A stretch of DNA of 64,000 nucleotides from Deinococcus koreensis (GCF_002901445.1 NZ_PPPD01000002.1:1-64000); one strand, 5' to 3'. Counted from the stretch's first letter, positions 20,669 through 30,421 are shown. The notes: a model not told the origin generated them from the sequence alone. Program-made: numbers and translations.

Positions 20669-21522
20669 TGACCGACATGCTGGCAGACCGCGTCATCCCC
20701 GAAGCCCAGTTCGATCCGCTGGCCGCCGAACTCGACAGGGCCGAGCAGACTGGCGTGCCCCTCTCCCCGTTCAGCGAGCGCTTCCCGGGCATGACGATTC
20801 CCGACGCCTACGCCGTGCAGCGCGCCTGGGTGGCCCGCAAGCTGGGGGGCGGGCGACGCCTCATCGGCCACAAGATCGGCCTGACCTCGCGGGCAATGCA
20901 GCTTGCCTCGCAGATCACCGAGCCCGACTACGGCGCCCTGCTGGACGACATGCTGTTCGAGGCGAACGGCGACATCCCGCTCTCCCGCTTCGTGGCGCCC
21001 AAGGTCGAGGTCGAACTGGCCTTCCTGCTGAGCAGCGACCTGCGCGGGCCCGGGGTCAGCGTGTTCGACGTCCTGCGCGCGACCGAGTACGTGACGCCGG
21101 CCGCCGAGATCATCGACGCCCGCATCGAGCGCGTCAGCCGCGCGACCGGGAAGCCCCGCCGGGTTCAGGACACCATCAGCGACAACGCCGCGAATGCCGG
21201 CGTGATCGTGGGCGGCCGCGCGGTTCGCCCGGCCGATATTGACCTCCGCTGGGCGGCGGCGCTGTGTATCCGCAACGGCGTGATTGAGGAAACCGGCGTG
21301 GCGGCCGGCGTGCTGGGCCATCCGGCGGCCGGCATCGCCTGGCTGGCCAACCGGCTCGCTCCCCACGGGGAGGGGCTCCGCGCAGGTGAACTGGTGCTGG
21401 CCGGCTCCTTCACCCGCCCGGTGGACATCAGCAGCGGCGACGTGTTCACCTTCGATTACGGCCCGCTGGGCACCTTCTCCTGCCGCTTCGCCGGTCAGCC
21501 CAGGGGGGCCGCACATGGCTGA
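20668..21522 (+). CDS. hpaH: 2-oxo-hept-4-ene-1,7-dioate hydratase (HpaH)
   Basis: A 284-residue member of the FAH-like hydratase/4-oxalocrotonate decarboxylase group. It adds water to the 2-oxoheptenedioate before aldol cleavage. Motifs include [12 protein letters not shown], the metal-site region [12 protein letters not shown], and [15 protein letters not shown] with paired acidic residues. A downstream [11 protein letters not shown] and the C-terminal [17 protein letters not shown] also fit. The start shares TGATG with the hpaD stop. The stop overlaps the hpaI start by eight bases. All active-site regions look intact. Confidence 0.9.
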
Positions 21523-22282
21523 ATTTTCCTTCAAGGCCGCCCTGGGACGGGGCGAGACGCTGATCGGGCTCTGGCTGGCCCTGGCCGACCCCTACAGCGC
21601 CGAGATTTGTGCCGGTGCGGGCTTCGACTGGGTGCTGATCGACGGCGAGCACGCGCCGAACGACCTGCGCTCCACATTGGCCGCGCTGCAGGCCACCGCG
21701 CCCTTCGCGTCGGCCGTGCTGGTACGCCCGCCAGTGGGCGACCCGGTGCTGATCAAACAGCTGCTGGACATCGGGGCGCGCGCCCTCCTGATTCCCATGG
21801 TGGACACCGCCGCGCAGGCCCGGGCCCTGGTAGCCGCCACGCGCTATCCGCCCCGGGGCATCCGGGGGGTCGGGGCGGCGCTGGCCCGCGCGAGCCACTT
21901 CGGCCGTGACGCCGCCTATCTGCAGCACGCCGACGAGGGCCTGTGCCTGATCGTGCAGGTCGAATCGGCCGCCGGGCTCGCGCAACTGGACGAGATTGCA
22001 GGCACCGAGGGGGTGGACGGCGTCTTCATCGGCCCGGCAGATCTGGCCGCCAGTCTGGGCCACCTCGGACAACCGGGTCACCCGGAGGTGCAGGCGGCGA
22101 TCCAGGACTCGGCGCGGCGGATTCGCCAGGCCGGCAAGGCGGCCGGCATCCTGTCCACCGATGAGGACGTCGCCCGCACCTACCTGGACTGGGGGTACAC
22201 CTTCGTGGCAGTGGGCACTGACGTCACGTTGCTCGCGCGCGCCACGACCGGCCTCGCGGCGCGCTTCCGCCCGGGTTCCTGA
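21515..22282 (+). CDS. hpaI: 4-hydroxy-2-oxoheptanedioate aldolase (HpaI)
   Basis: A 255-residue class II pyruvate aldolase of the HpaI/HpcH family. It cleaves 4-hydroxy-2-oxoheptanedioate to pyruvate and succinate semialdehyde, the last step of the pathway. Landmarks are the [17 protein letters not shown]-terminus, [14 protein letters not shown], the metal-binding Glu in [37 protein letters not shown], and [14 protein letters not shown] near the end. The ATG at 21515 follows a purine-rich GGGGGG site and overlaps hpaH. Its stop codon lies one base before parS candidate 2. It is the last gene of the hpa operon. Confidence 0.9.
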   Translation: MAEFSFKAALGRGETLIGLWLALADPYSAEICAGAGFDWVLIDGEHAPNDLRSTLAALQATAPFASAVLVRPPVGDPVLIKQLLDIGARALLIPMVDTAAQARALVAATRYPPRGIRGVGAALARASHFGRDAAYLQHADEGLCLIVQVESAAGLAQLDEIAGTEGVDGVFIGPADLAASLGHLGQPGHPEVQAAIQDSARRIRQAGKAAGILSTDEDVARTYLDWGYTFVAVGTDVTLLARATTGLAARFRPGS

Positions 22283-22283
22283 C

Positions 22284-22305
22284 GTGCTCGTCACGTGACG
22301 AGCAC
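22284..22305. promoter_or_regulatory. parS candidate 2
   Basis: A perfect 22-bp palindrome centred on CACGTG; its inner 20 bp are TGCTCGTCACGTGACGAGCA. It begins directly after the hpaI stop codon, about 0.8 kb from the 3' end of parB. Confidence 0.85.
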
Positions 22306-22345
22306 CTAGGATGCCCGGCGATCCGGTGTCGATATCTGGGGCGCC

Positions 22346-22351
22346 TAGGAT
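22346..22351 (+). promoter_or_regulatory. -10 box, leaderless transcript
   Basis: TAGGAT ends six bases before the ATG at 22358, a typical leaderless arrangement. CCTAGGATG occurs a second time at 22305, 40 bp upstream. The -35 region is weak. Confidence 0.55.
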
Positions 22352-22357
22352 GGGCCC

Positions 22358-23053
22358 ATGATCGTCGCCTTCGTCAATCCCATGTCCACCCTGGTCAATA
22401 CCGAGCCGACCCCCGAATCCGAACGCCTCGCCAGCGGACTGTCGCTGTTCCTGGGGAGCGCCGAACTCATCCCGGTGACCGGCATGGACGAGTCGGAACT
22501 GCTGTCGGTGCCCGCCGCATTCACGTCCTGGCAGATCCTCCAGCACGGCGCCGTGATCCTGACGCCGGACGGAGAAGAGGACGTGGCCTGGCGCCGCCTG
22601 ATCATGGAGACCCAGGCCCTCCGTCAGCAGGGCCTCGAACTCACCCACCAGGCTGCCCTGCACATCACCCAGCTGGGTCAGCTGGGCCTGGACGTTGTGC
22701 TGGTCGAGCGCTATGGCCGGCCGCTGCTGGTGCAGCTGCGCCATCCCCACGGCCTGGATCTGGCCCTCGAGCAGGCCGAGCAGGCCCTGCGCGAGTGGCT
22801 GACGGACGGCCCGTTCCAGAGCGACCTGCAGGCGCGGCGGCAGGGGGACACCCTGAGCGTCCTGCCGCGTGAACTCACGCCGGCGAGCGCCGTCAATTAC
22901 GTGATTGGGTACCTCGGAGACGAGACCGACCTGATCCTGGGGGTCAGCGCCCAGAGCAGCGACGCCGACTTCCTGGCCCTGTGTGATTACGCCCTGGTAC
23001 CGGGCGCCAGTCCCTGGGCCACCCGCGTGCCAGACGAGGACGAGGACGAATAG
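22358..23053 (+). CDS. Degenerate HAD-like (sugar-phosphatase-type) protein
   Basis: A 231-residue protein with the outline of a Cof/sucrose-phosphatase HAD protein but without its catalytic start. The first strand reads IVAFVNPMSTLVN where active HADs have FDLDGTL, so the nucleophile and general-acid Asp are both missing. The C-terminal GVSAQSSDADFLALCDYALVPG keeps the shape of the GDSxND motif and is followed by PGASPWA. TPASAVNYVIGYLG sits where the conserved Lys segment is normally found. I infer a non-catalytic or binding role. It lies between two parS candidates, convergent with parB, and may have been carried with the partition module. Confidence 0.65.
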   Translation: MIVAFVNPMSTLVNTEPTPESERLASGLSLFLGSAELIPVTGMDESELLSVPAAFTSWQILQHGAVILTPDGEEDVAWRRLIMETQALRQQGLELTHQAALHITQLGQLGLDVVLVERYGRPLLVQLRHPHGLDLALEQAEQALREWLTDGPFQSDLQARRQGDTLSVLPRELTPASAVNYVIGYLGDETDLILGVSAQSSDADFLALCDYALVPGASPWATRVPDEDEDE

Positions 23054-23056
23054 TGC

Positions 23057-23084
23057 CGGCTGCTCGTCACGTGACGAGCAGCCG
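23057..23084. promoter_or_regulatory. parS candidate 3 (longest palindrome)
   Basis: A perfect 28-bp palindrome containing TGCTCGTCACGTGACGAGCA. It lies in the 44-bp gap between the HAD-like gene and the 3' end of parB, which converge. As a hairpin it could also end transcription from both sides. Confidence 0.85.
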
Positions 23085-23097
23085 CGGGTGCCCTCGC

Positions 23098-23973
23098 CTA
23101 CTCGCCCAGCAGCGCCTGCACCTGCCGCAGCAGCCGGTCGAGCTTGCGCCGCTTGGCCTCATCCAGGGACGCCAGGGTCTTGCGGTCGGCCAGCCGTTTG
23201 CCCAGCGGCGCCCAGGAGTCCTGAGGCGCGGCGGGCGCGGGGGAGACCAGGGCGCGCAAGTTCTGCACGGTTTCCCCCCCCTGGGCCATCATCAGCAGTT
23301 CCCGGCGGCGCTGGGCGTCCTCCACCCGGCCCACGACCAGCGCCTTGCGGTAGTCGAGTCCACCCCGCACGGCGTCCTGCACGTCGTCGGGAAGGTTCAG
23401 CACGGCGGCCCGGTTGCGGATGAACGAGTTCCAGGTCTCCCGGCCCAGCGCCGCAAACGCCCGGTCGAGGTCGGCGATCGCCGGGGCCTGCTGCTCGGCG
23501 TGCCGCTCCAGCGCGAACATCCGGGCCACCGCCTCGCCCTCGGGCACGCCCAGGGTCGCGGCGGCCACCTGCAGCTTGGCCCGCACCTCCTCGATCACGT
23601 TGAGATCCTGGCGCTGCAGGTTCTCGATGGCGGCGGCGATCCGCGCCTCATGGTCGTTCAGGGCGCGGATCAGCACCGGCACGCTACTCAGCCCGGCCCG
23701 GCGGGCGGCCCGCCACCGGCGCTCGCCGGCCACGATCTCGTAGGCGCCGGCGCCCAGTGGCCTGACCAGCAGCGGCTGCAGGACGCCCTGCTCCTGGATG
23801 CTGCGGGCGAGTTCCTCGAGCCGGTCTTCAGGAAACGATGTCCGGGGCTGGAAGACGCCCGGCGTCAGGGCGTCGGTGGGCAGGGTCGTCGCGGCCGGCT
23901 CGGCCAGCGCGTCCACCCCGGCCACCAGCCCGCTGAGCCGCGACCCGATGGCCGGCCGGGGGCGGCGGGTCAC
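23098..23973 (-). CDS. parB: ParB-family partition protein
   Basis: A 291-residue ParB/Spo0J-type CTPase and centromere-binding protein. The N-terminal nucleotide domain spans residues about 35-125: [31 protein letters not shown], then [13 protein letters not shown] (83-95) and [14 protein letters not shown] (116-129). An HTH region follows (about 130-220) and a charged C-terminal dimerisation tail, [21 protein letters not shown]. The GTG at 23973 overlaps the parA stop in GTGA; an earlier in-frame ATG would lie deep in parA. It should load on the palindromes listed as parS candidates, three of which lie within 2 kb. Confidence 0.9.
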   Translation of the reverse strand: MTRRPRPAIGSRLSGLVAGVDALAEPAATTLPTDALTPGVFQPRTSFPEDRLEELARSIQEQGVLQPLLVRPLGAGAYEIVAGERRWRAARRAGLSSVPVLIRALNDHEARIAAAIENLQRQDLNVIEEVRAKLQVAAATLGVPEGEAVARMFALERHAEQQAPAIADLDRAFAALGRETWNSFIRNRAAVLNLPDDVQDAVRGGLDYRKALVVGRVEDAQRRRELLMMAQGGETVQNLRALVSPAPAAPQDSWAPLGKRLADRKTLASLDEAKRRKLDRLLRQVQALLGE

Positions 23974-24776
23974 GCCTGCTCCCCGGCGCCCTGACCTGCG
24001 GCGCCCTGAATCTGCAGACCCTCGACCTTGAGCCCCGTGGCCTGGGCGATCTCGGCCGTGACCTTCAGGATGTCCCGGTGAACGGGCGAGCCCGGCGCGT
24101 ACACCCCCACCGGCTGCCCGGCGCTGGAGCTGTCGTTCCACACGGCGCCCCGGTCGGCGATGGGACTGGCCAGCGGGTGCAGGATCTCCTTGAGGGCGCC
24201 GTACGCCTCCCGGTCGTGGGAGCGCCGTGCGTCGTACAGCGTCGGGACATACAGCGCCACCGTCAGATCCGGGCGCAGTTTGCGGTAGGTCGCCATGGCC
24301 TCTCCCAGCCCGGCCAGCGCGTTCATCCCCTTCTGACGGGTCGGCACCGGAACGATCAGGTGGTCGGCCGCGAGCGCCGCGAGGATCGCCAGCTGTCCCA
24401 GGCTCGGGGGGCTGTCGATCAGCACCACGTCGTAGTGCTCACTCACCTGGGCCAGCGCCTGCCGCAGATGCAGATGCGCCCCGACCACCCCCATCATCTG
24501 CCCCTCGGCCAGTGCCAGCGAGACGTCGCTGGGAATCAGGTGCAGGCCGTGAACCCGGGCAGGGGAGGGGAGAGGCGTCCCCTTCGTGGCCGTGTCATAG
24601 ACGGTCTGCTCCTGGGTCACGCCGCTGACGCCCAGCCAGTCCGTCAGGTTGGCCTGGGGATCAAGGTCGATCAGCAACACCCGCTGCCCGGCTTCGGACA
24701 GGGTGTACCCGACGTCGCGGGTCAGGCTGGACTTCATGACCCCACCCGCATGATTGAAGAGCGTCATTGTGCGCAT
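23970..24776 (-). CDS. parA: ParA-family partition ATPase
   Basis: A 268-residue ParA ATPase. The deviant P-loop is at residues 10-17, AGGVMKSS. The usual signature Lys (KGG) is Ala and the Gly before the P-loop Lys is Met. [13 protein letters not shown] follows at 38-50, and [14 protein letters not shown], the Walker B strand, around 121. The ATG at 24776 was chosen because a TAGTCT -10 box lies eight bases upstream; a second ATG at 24767 is possible. The longer open frame to 25079 runs through iterons and is not coding. It overlaps parB and is divergent from rep2 across the iteron array, a compact partition-replication module. Confidence 0.9.
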   Translation of the reverse strand: MRTMTLFNHAGGVMKSSLTRDVGYTLSEAGQRVLLIDLDPQANLTDWLGVSGVTQEQTVYDTATKGTPLPSPARVHGLHLIPSDVSLALAEGQMMGVVGAHLHLRQALAQVSEHYDVVLIDSPPSLGQLAILAALAADHLIVPVPTRQKGMNALAGLGEAMATYRKLRPDLTVALYVPTLYDARRSHDREAYGALKEILHPLASPIADRGAVWNDSSSAGQPVGVYAPGSPVHRDILKVTAEIAQATGLKVEGLQIQGAAGQGAGEQA

Positions 24777-24784
24777 TGAAGAAC

Positions 24785-24790
24785 AGACTA
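24785..24790 (-). promoter_or_regulatory. -10 box for parAB (leaderless)
   Basis: TAGTCT on the minus strand ends eight bases before the parA ATG. parS candidate 4 lies about 50 bp upstream of it, close enough for ParB to repress its own operon. Confidence 0.5.
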
Positions 24791-24841
24791 CCGCGCCGCG
24801 GCGTGGGCGCAAGGCACGGTGTGTGCGCCGGGCACCCTTGT

Positions 24842-24861
24842 TGCTCGTCACATGACGAGCA
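24842..24861. promoter_or_regulatory. parS candidate 4 (one central mismatch)
   Basis: TGCTCGTCACATGACGAGCA differs from the perfect sites only at the centre (CACATG in place of CACGTG). It lies between the parA promoter and the iterons, where autoregulation is likely. Confidence 0.75.
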
Positions 24862-24941
24862 GGAATAGGAAGCCAGTTCTCCTTGAGAGCCCAGAGAGTG
24901 GGTCTGGCACGTCGCTTTCTGGACACCCGCCCCCACGGGCC

Positions 24942-25416
<475 letters not shown>

Positions 25417-25458
25417 CACCCGCTCGAGGCCGTCTAGTACGCGCCGAGCCTGGGCGCC

Positions 25459-25516
25459 TGTTGTTGACAACATATATTCTTTTAAGAAGTAGAAGATTTA
25501 AAAGATAAACAACAAC
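25459..25516. other. AT-rich stretch, probable DNA unwinding element
   Basis: About 55 bp with roughly 70% A+T sits in a region otherwise near 65-70% G+C, between the last iteron and rep2. It includes the odd-centred dyad TGTTGACAACA and a TTGACA hexamer (25464-25469), without a good -10 box at the usual distance. It is placed as a strand-opening site. rep2 transcription probably also starts near here. Confidence 0.6.
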
Positions 25517-25526
25517 AGGAGACGCC

Positions 25527-26939
25527 GTGACCGAAAAGGGAATCAAACGCTTCGATGAGCTGAACATCGCCAGGCTCAGCCTGATCAGTGTTCAGGAGCG
25601 GATTCCCTCGGACTACCGGGACTGGACGGTGGAACTGGAGGACGGCGATCGCCGCTACCGGGTGACCTGCCAGGCCCTCCCGGAATACGGCGTGCCGCAC
25701 GGCATCGATACCGACATCAGCGCGGCGCTGGTCAACCTCTACATCGACCAGGGTTCCCCCACCGACGGCACGGTGACCTGCACCCCCTACCAGCTGCTCC
25801 AGATGGCCGGTCTCGACACCAGCGGCCGCTACTACGCCTCCCTGGACGAGAGCCTCAAGCGCCTGACCACCACGACCTACTTCATCGCCGAGGGCTGGCG
25901 CGACCATCCCAAGGGCCGCTGGACGAACGTCAATTTCCGCTACATCGACCGCATCGAGTTCACCTCCGGACAGGCCGAGCGGCTGGACGCCTCCAGCGTG
26001 CTGCGGATCACCCTGCCGCAGGAGATCTCACGCTCGGTGAGGGCCGGCTACATCAAGTCGCTCGACCTGTCGTTCATGCAGACCCTCAAGCGGCCGCCGA
26101 CCCGCGCGCTCTACCGCCTGCTCGACGCCCAGCGCCGTGATCCGGAGAACCCGGACGCCGTGGCGATGGCCTATCAGGTCGGCCTGATGGAGTGGGCGGA
26201 GGCCTGCAAAATCGTCACCGACCGGCCCAGCATGGCGCAGCGCACGCTGGATTCGGCCCACGAGGAACTGATCGAAAAGGGCTTTCTCAAGAGCGTCGAG
26301 TACCTGGGCCGGGGCAAGAAGAAACTGCTGCAGTACACCTTCGGTGAGGCCTTCATCCCGCCCGATCCCGCGCTGCTGCAGGAACTGGCCGAGCTGGGGG
26401 TGACCCAGACGCGCGCCCTGCAGCTGGTACGCGAGCATGGCGAGCACGGGGTCGAGGACGCGGTGGTTCGGTGCAAGGCCATACTGGCCGGGGGTTACAA
26501 ACCGCGCAGCAAACCGGCGTTCTATGTGGACGTCCTGAAGAACCCAGGCAAGTATCAACTGCCTGAAGAGGCCAGGGCGGCCCAGAAAGCACCCTCCAAG
26601 GCTCAGGTGACCAAAGAGAGGGGTGCAGTTCAGCCCAGCCTCTTCGAGACCCCTTCACGGGCCGCTGAGGAGGAAAGCCGGGAGGAGGAGCGTTTGCGGA
26701 CGCTCCCCCGCGAGACACAGGTCGAGGAGGTCATGCGGACACTGACCTTCCTGCTGCGCAACGACCTGAAGCTGATCGAACTCGACACGCTGCGCCTGGC
26801 CCTGGACGAGGGCCTGGAGGATCCGCTGGAGATCAAGGCCTGGGCAATCGGGGGCATCGCCAGCGGGCAGAAGATGACCATCGTGCGCGACCTGCGGGCC
26901 CGCCTGAGCCTCAAGCCGCTGCTGGAGCCCACACGCTGA
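25527..26939 (+). CDS. repA: RepA-type plasmid replication initiator (rep2)
   Basis: A 470-residue initiator of the same family as rep1. The GTG at 25527 follows AGGAG. N-terminal landmarks are FDELNIARLSLIS, VPHGIDTDI and SLDESLKRLTTTTYFIAEGW. The second winged-helix part has AHEELIEKGFLKSVEY and GRGKKKLLQYTFG. The C-terminus has a charged linker (about 350-405) followed by a helical tail. It should bind array 2. Its codon use fits the rest of the window better than that of rep1. It is convergent with the MerR gene across a 42-bp gap. With parAB and the iterons it forms a complete, self-standing replicon core. Confidence 0.93.
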   Translation: MTEKGIKRFDELNIARLSLISVQERIPSDYRDWTVELEDGDRRYRVTCQALPEYGVPHGIDTDISAALVNLYIDQGSPTDGTVTCTPYQLLQMAGLDTSGRYYASLDESLKRLTTTTYFIAEGWRDHPKGRWTNVNFRYIDRIEFTSGQAERLDASSVLRITLPQEISRSVRAGYIKSLDLSFMQTLKRPPTRALYRLLDAQRRDPENPDAVAMAYQVGLMEWAEACKIVTDRPSMAQRTLDSAHEELIEKGFLKSVEYLGRGKKKLLQYTFGEAFIPPDPALLQELAELGVTQTRALQLVREHGEHGVEDAVVRCKAILAGGYKPRSKPAFYVDVLKNPGKYQLPEEARAAQKAPSKAQVTKERGAVQPSLFETPSRAAEEESREEERLRTLPRETQVEEVMRTLTFLLRNDLKLIELDTLRLALDEGLEDPLEIKAWAIGGIASGQKMTIVRDLRARLSLKPLLEPTR

Positions 26940-26981
26940 CCCCTGGGCGGCTGAACCCGGGGGCAGCCGGATCCGCCAGGA

Positions 26982-27446
26982 CTATCCCTGCTCCTCGGGC
27001 TCCAGCAGCTCCCGCGCTCCCGGCACGTCCCCGCCGGTGAGGCGTTTGGTCAGCCAGCGATCGAAGCGCGCCAGGTTGTCGGCCTGCCGCACATACGCCT
27101 CGTTGATCGCCCGCAGCCGCGCGTGCAGGGTTTTGAGCCGCTCATCGCTGATGGGCACGTCCTCCCGCGTCCAGTCGTGGCGGTAGCGGCCCTCGATGTC
27201 GTGGGTGGCGCGGCGCAGCGTGACCATGTCGCGCGCCTCCTCCAGGGGCATGCCCAGGGCACGCAGGTCGATCAGGTCGCGCAGCAGCCGCAGCGAGTAG
27301 GGGCCGTACAGGGCCCGCCCCGAGGCGGTCTCGTGATCCGGCGTCAGCAGCTGCAGCTCGGCGTAATGCATCACGGTGCGGCGGGTGACCCCGGCCTCAC
27401 GGGCCAGCTCGGCGGTGGTGTAAAAGGGGATGGGCGGGACGGTCAT
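26982..27446 (-). CDS. MerR-family transcriptional regulator
   Basis: A 154-residue MerR protein. The HTH opens FYTTAELAREAGVTRRTVMHYAELQLL. Residues 40-75 carry the second wing and the family segment LRDLIDLRALGMPLEEARDM. A coiled-coil dimerisation helix follows (SDERLKTLHARLRAINEAYV). No cysteine cluster is present, so it is not a metal or redox sensor of the usual type. The ATG overlaps the stop of the upstream quinone oxidoreductase gene, so the two are co-transcribed. It is the best candidate to bind the conserved sequence at 28490-28510 and again at 42503-42523, which would let it control two acyl-CoA loci. Confidence 0.85.
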   Translation of the reverse strand: MTVPPIPFYTTAELAREAGVTRRTVMHYAELQLLTPDHETASGRALYGPYSLRLLRDLIDLRALGMPLEEARDMVTLRRATHDIEGRYRHDWTREDVPISDERLKTLHARLRAINEAYVRQADNLARFDRWLTKRLTGGDVPGARELLEPEEQG

Positions 27447-28420
27447 CAGGGCACCAGGACGACCTTGCCGGTCACGCGGCGTTCCAGCAGGGCGCGCAGG
27501 GCCTCCGGGGCGCGTTCCAGCTCATAGCGGGCGCTCACCAGGGGCCGCACCGTGCCGGCCTGCACCCAGCCGGCGAGCCGGGCGAGGTGCCGGGCGTTGG
27601 CCGCCGGATCGCGGCGGGCGAACTCCCCCCAGAACACGCCCACCAGCGCCGCTCCCTTGAGCAGCGGCAGGTTGAGCGGCAGGCGCGGGATCTCGCCGCC
27701 AGCGAAGCCGATCACCAGGTAGCGCCCGCCCCAGGCGATCGACCGGAACGCCGGTTCCGCCAGCGCGCCGCCCGCCGGGTCGAAGATCACGTCGGGCCCC
27801 CGGCCGCCGGTCAGCGCTTTCAGGCGCTCCCGCAAGTCCTCGGAGGTGTAGTCGATCACCTCGTCGGCGCCGTGCCCCCGGGCCACCTCGGCCTTCTCGG
27901 GCGTGCTGACCCCGGCGATCACCCGGGCGCCCAGCGCCTTGCCGATCATCACGGCCGCCAGCCCCACGCCGCCGGCCGCGCCCAGCACCAGCAGCGTCTC
28001 GCCGGGCTGCACCCCCCCGCGGTCGATCAGGGCGTGCATGGTGGTGCCGTAGGCCAGCGGCAGGGTGGCCGCGACGTCGAACTCCAGCCCGTCCGGCAGC
28101 GGCGTGACCACCCCGGCGCTGGCCCGCAGGTGGCTGGCGAAGGCGCCGGTGCCGGTGAAGGCCACCACCCGCTGCCCGACCTGCAGGTGTTCCACCCCTT
28201 CGCCGACGGCCGACACGACGCCCGCCGCCTCGGCGCCCGGCGTGAAGGGGAGCGGGGGCCTGACCTGGTACTGGCCCATCACCATCAGCGCGTCCGGGTA
28301 GTTCACGCCGGCGGCGCGCACCTCCAGCACCACCTCGCCGGGGCCCGGCTGGGGATCAGGGAGGAGCTGCACCTTCAGGTGCTCGGGCTCGCCGAAGGCC
28401 TCGCAGATCAGGGCGCGCAT
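27446..28420 (-). CDS. NADPH:quinone oxidoreductase-like MDR protein
   Basis: A 324-residue zinc-free medium-chain reductase. PGPGEVVLEVRAAGVNYPDALMV opens the catalytic domain; PFTPGAEAAGVV is the usual turn. The nucleotide loop GAAGGVGLAAV is at about residues 147-157. It lacks the structural-zinc cysteines of alcohol dehydrogenases. It should reduce a quinone or an enoyl-type double bond using NADPH. A leftward TAAGAT -10 box lies at 28477-28482, overlapped by the shared operator region, and the gene is divergent from the acyl-CoA dehydrogenase. The link to acyl-CoA metabolism comes only from this arrangement. Confidence 0.85.
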   Translation of the reverse strand: MRALICEAFGEPEHLKVQLLPDPQPGPGEVVLEVRAAGVNYPDALMVMGQYQVRPPLPFTPGAEAAGVVSAVGEGVEHLQVGQRVVAFTGTGAFASHLRASAGVVTPLPDGLEFDVAATLPLAYGTTMHALIDRGGVQPGETLLVLGAAGGVGLAAVMIGKALGARVIAGVSTPEKAEVARGHGADEVIDYTSEDLRERLKALTGGRGPDVIFDPAGGALAEPAFRSIAWGGRYLVIGFAGGEIPRLPLNLPLLKGAALVGVFWGEFARRDPAANARHLARLAGWVQAGTVRPLVSARYELERAPEALRALLERRVTGKVVLVP

Positions 28421-28476
28421 GGCCGGCCACCCTTCCTGAGCACAGGAGTCTTGAACACGCTGGGGGTCATGGACGC

Positions 28477-28527
28477 ATCTTAACGCGGGCGTTCAAAGTT
28501 GACGTTCACGGAAACCCTGGCTAGGCT
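28477..28527. promoter_or_regulatory. Divergent promoters with operator A
   Basis: Rightward: TTGACG (28499-28504), a 17-bp spacer, then TAGGCT (28522-28527), serving the acyl-CoA dehydrogenase. Leftward: TAAGAT (28477-28482 complement) for the oxidoreductase-MerR pair. A 21-bp stretch, 28490-28510, ending TTGACGTTCACG, covers the rightward -35 and matches 18 of 21 bases at 42503-42523. It is the likely binding site of one regulator, probably the adjacent MerR protein. Confidence 0.65.
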
Positions 28528-28624
28528 CAGGCGGATTCCCGCACTCCGGCCCTGGGTTCAGTCCCCCCGCTGACCGGGGCCCGCCGCTGATCCCCCTGCT
28601 CCCGCCCCGCAAAGGAGTTTTCCC

Positions 28625-30421
28625 ATGGCCCCCCTGCTCAACCGCCGCGACCTGCAGTTCCAGCTCTTCGAACTGCTGGACACCGCCCGCCTGCCCGAGC
28701 GGCCCCGCTTCGCCGACCACTCCCGCGAGGTCTATCAGGACGTGCTGAAGCTCGCCTACAGCGTGGCCGAGCGCCACTTCGCCAACCATGCCCGCGCGGC
28801 CGACCTGAACGAACCGCACGTCCAGGGCGGCCGGGTGGTGCTGGTGCCGGAGGTAGAGGGCGCCATGCGCGCCTTCCGCGAGGCCGGCTTCTTCTCGGCC
28901 CACCACGACGAGGAACTGGGCGGCCTGCAGCTGCCCTGGGTGGTGATGCAGGCCGTGATGGCCCACTTCCAGGCCGCCAACATCGGCTCCAGCGGCTACC
29001 CCTTCCTGACCATCGGGAACGCCAACCTGCAGCGGGTGTTCGCCTCGCCCGAGCAGCAGCGGCGCTTCATGCGGCCGCTGATCGAGGGCCGCTGGTTCGG
29101 CACCATGGCCCTCTCGGAGCCGCAGGCGGGCTCGGGGCTGGCCGACATCACCACCACCGCCACCCCGCGGGAGGACGGCACCTACGCCGTGAGCGGCAGC
29201 AAGATGTGGATCTCGGGCGGCGAGCACGAGCTGACCGAGAACATCGTCCACCTCGTGCTGGCGCGCATCCAGGGCGGGCCGGCGGGTGTGCGGGGCATCA
29301 GCCTCTTTCTCGTGCCGCGCTTCCGGGTGGACGGGCAGGGCGGGGTGGGGGAGAGCAACCACGTGGTTCTCGCCGGACTGAACCACAAGATGGGCTACCG
29401 CGGCACCACCAACACCCTGCTGAACTTCGGCGAGGGCGGCGAGAGCATCGGCGAACTCGTGGGCGAGCCGGGACAGGGGCTGGCGCAGATGTTCCACATG
29501 ATGAACGAGGCGCGCATCGGGGTGGGGCTGGGCGCGGTGATGCTGGCCTCGTCGGGCTATCAGGTCAGCCTGGCGTACGCCCGCGAGCGGCGCCAGGGCC
29601 GCCCGCCCGGCAGCCGCGATCCGCTCAGCCCGCCCATCCCGATCACCGGGCACGCGGACGTGCGCCGCCTGCTGCTGCGCCAGAAGTGCGTGGTCGAGGG
29701 CGGGCTGGCACTGTGCCTCTACGCCTCGTCGCTGGTCGACGACCTGCAGACCGGCCCCGAAGCGGAGCGCGCGGACGTGTCGCTGCTGCTCGACCTGCTC
29801 ACGCCGCTGGTCAAGTCCTGGCCCAGCAGGTACGCGCAGGACTCGCTGGGAGACGCCATCCAGGTCATGGGCGGCGCCGGCTACACCCGCGACTACCCGG
29901 TCGAGATGTACTACCGCGACAACCGCCTGAACCCCATCCACGAGGGCACCGAGGGCATCCAGGGCAACGACCTGCTGGGCCGCAAGGTGACCCAGGCCGG
30001 GGGCCGGGGCCTGGCGCTGCTGTGGGCCCGGATGCAGGCCGATCTGGACGGCGCGGCCGGGGACGGCGTGGCCGACGAGATCCGCCGCGCCGTCGAGATC
30101 GCCGCCGGGCAGGCCCGGGACGCCCTGCAGTCGGTCACGTCCCGGGCCTCCACGCTCGGGCCGGAGCTGTACCTCGCCAACGCCAACGCCGCGCTGGACA
30201 TGCTGGGTCAGCTGGTCGTGGGTTGGATGTGGCTGCGCCAGGCCCGGGCCGCCGCGCGGGCGCTCCCCGAGGCCACCGGGGACGACGCGGCCTTCTACCG
30301 GGGCAAACTGCAGGCGGCGCGCTTCTTCGCGGCCCACGAGCTGCCCAAGGTGCGTGCCCAGGCGGAGCTGCTGGCCAGCGCCGACCGCAGCACGCTGGAC
30401 ATGCAGGATGACTGGTTCTAG
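28625..30421 (+). CDS. Long-form acyl-CoA dehydrogenase
   Basis: A 598-residue acyl-CoA dehydrogenase, about 200 residues longer than the common type and similar in build to FadE5/DmdC-like enzymes with an added C-terminal helical domain. FAD and substrate motifs are present: GTMALSEPQAGSGLAD, then VSGSKMWISGGEHEL, and ANTLLNFG-like NTLLNF. The catalytic base should be Glu440 in LNPIHEGTEGIQG, preceded by IQVMGGAGYTRDYPVEMYYRD. AAAGGAG precedes the ATG at 28625. It is transcribed alone from the promoter at 28499-28527. Chain length is not predictable; branched or thio-substituted acyl chains are also possible. Confidence 0.9.
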   Translation: MAPLLNRRDLQFQLFELLDTARLPERPRFADHSREVYQDVLKLAYSVAERHFANHARAADLNEPHVQGGRVVLVPEVEGAMRAFREAGFFSAHHDEELGGLQLPWVVMQAVMAHFQAANIGSSGYPFLTIGNANLQRVFASPEQQRRFMRPLIEGRWFGTMALSEPQAGSGLADITTTATPREDGTYAVSGSKMWISGGEHELTENIVHLVLARIQGGPAGVRGISLFLVPRFRVDGQGGVGESNHVVLAGLNHKMGYRGTTNTLLNFGEGGESIGELVGEPGQGLAQMFHMMNEARIGVGLGAVMLASSGYQVSLAYARERRQGRPPGSRDPLSPPIPITGHADVRRLLLRQKCVVEGGLALCLYASSLVDDLQTGPEAERADVSLLLDLLTPLVKSWPSRYAQDSLGDAIQVMGGAGYTRDYPVEMYYRDNRLNPIHEGTEGIQGNDLLGRKVTQAGGRGLALLWARMQADLDGAAGDGVADEIRRAVEIAAGQARDALQSVTSRASTLGPELYLANANAALDMLGQLVVGWMWLRQARAAARALPEATGDDAAFYRGKLQAARFFAAHELPKVRAQAELLASADRSTLDMQDDWF

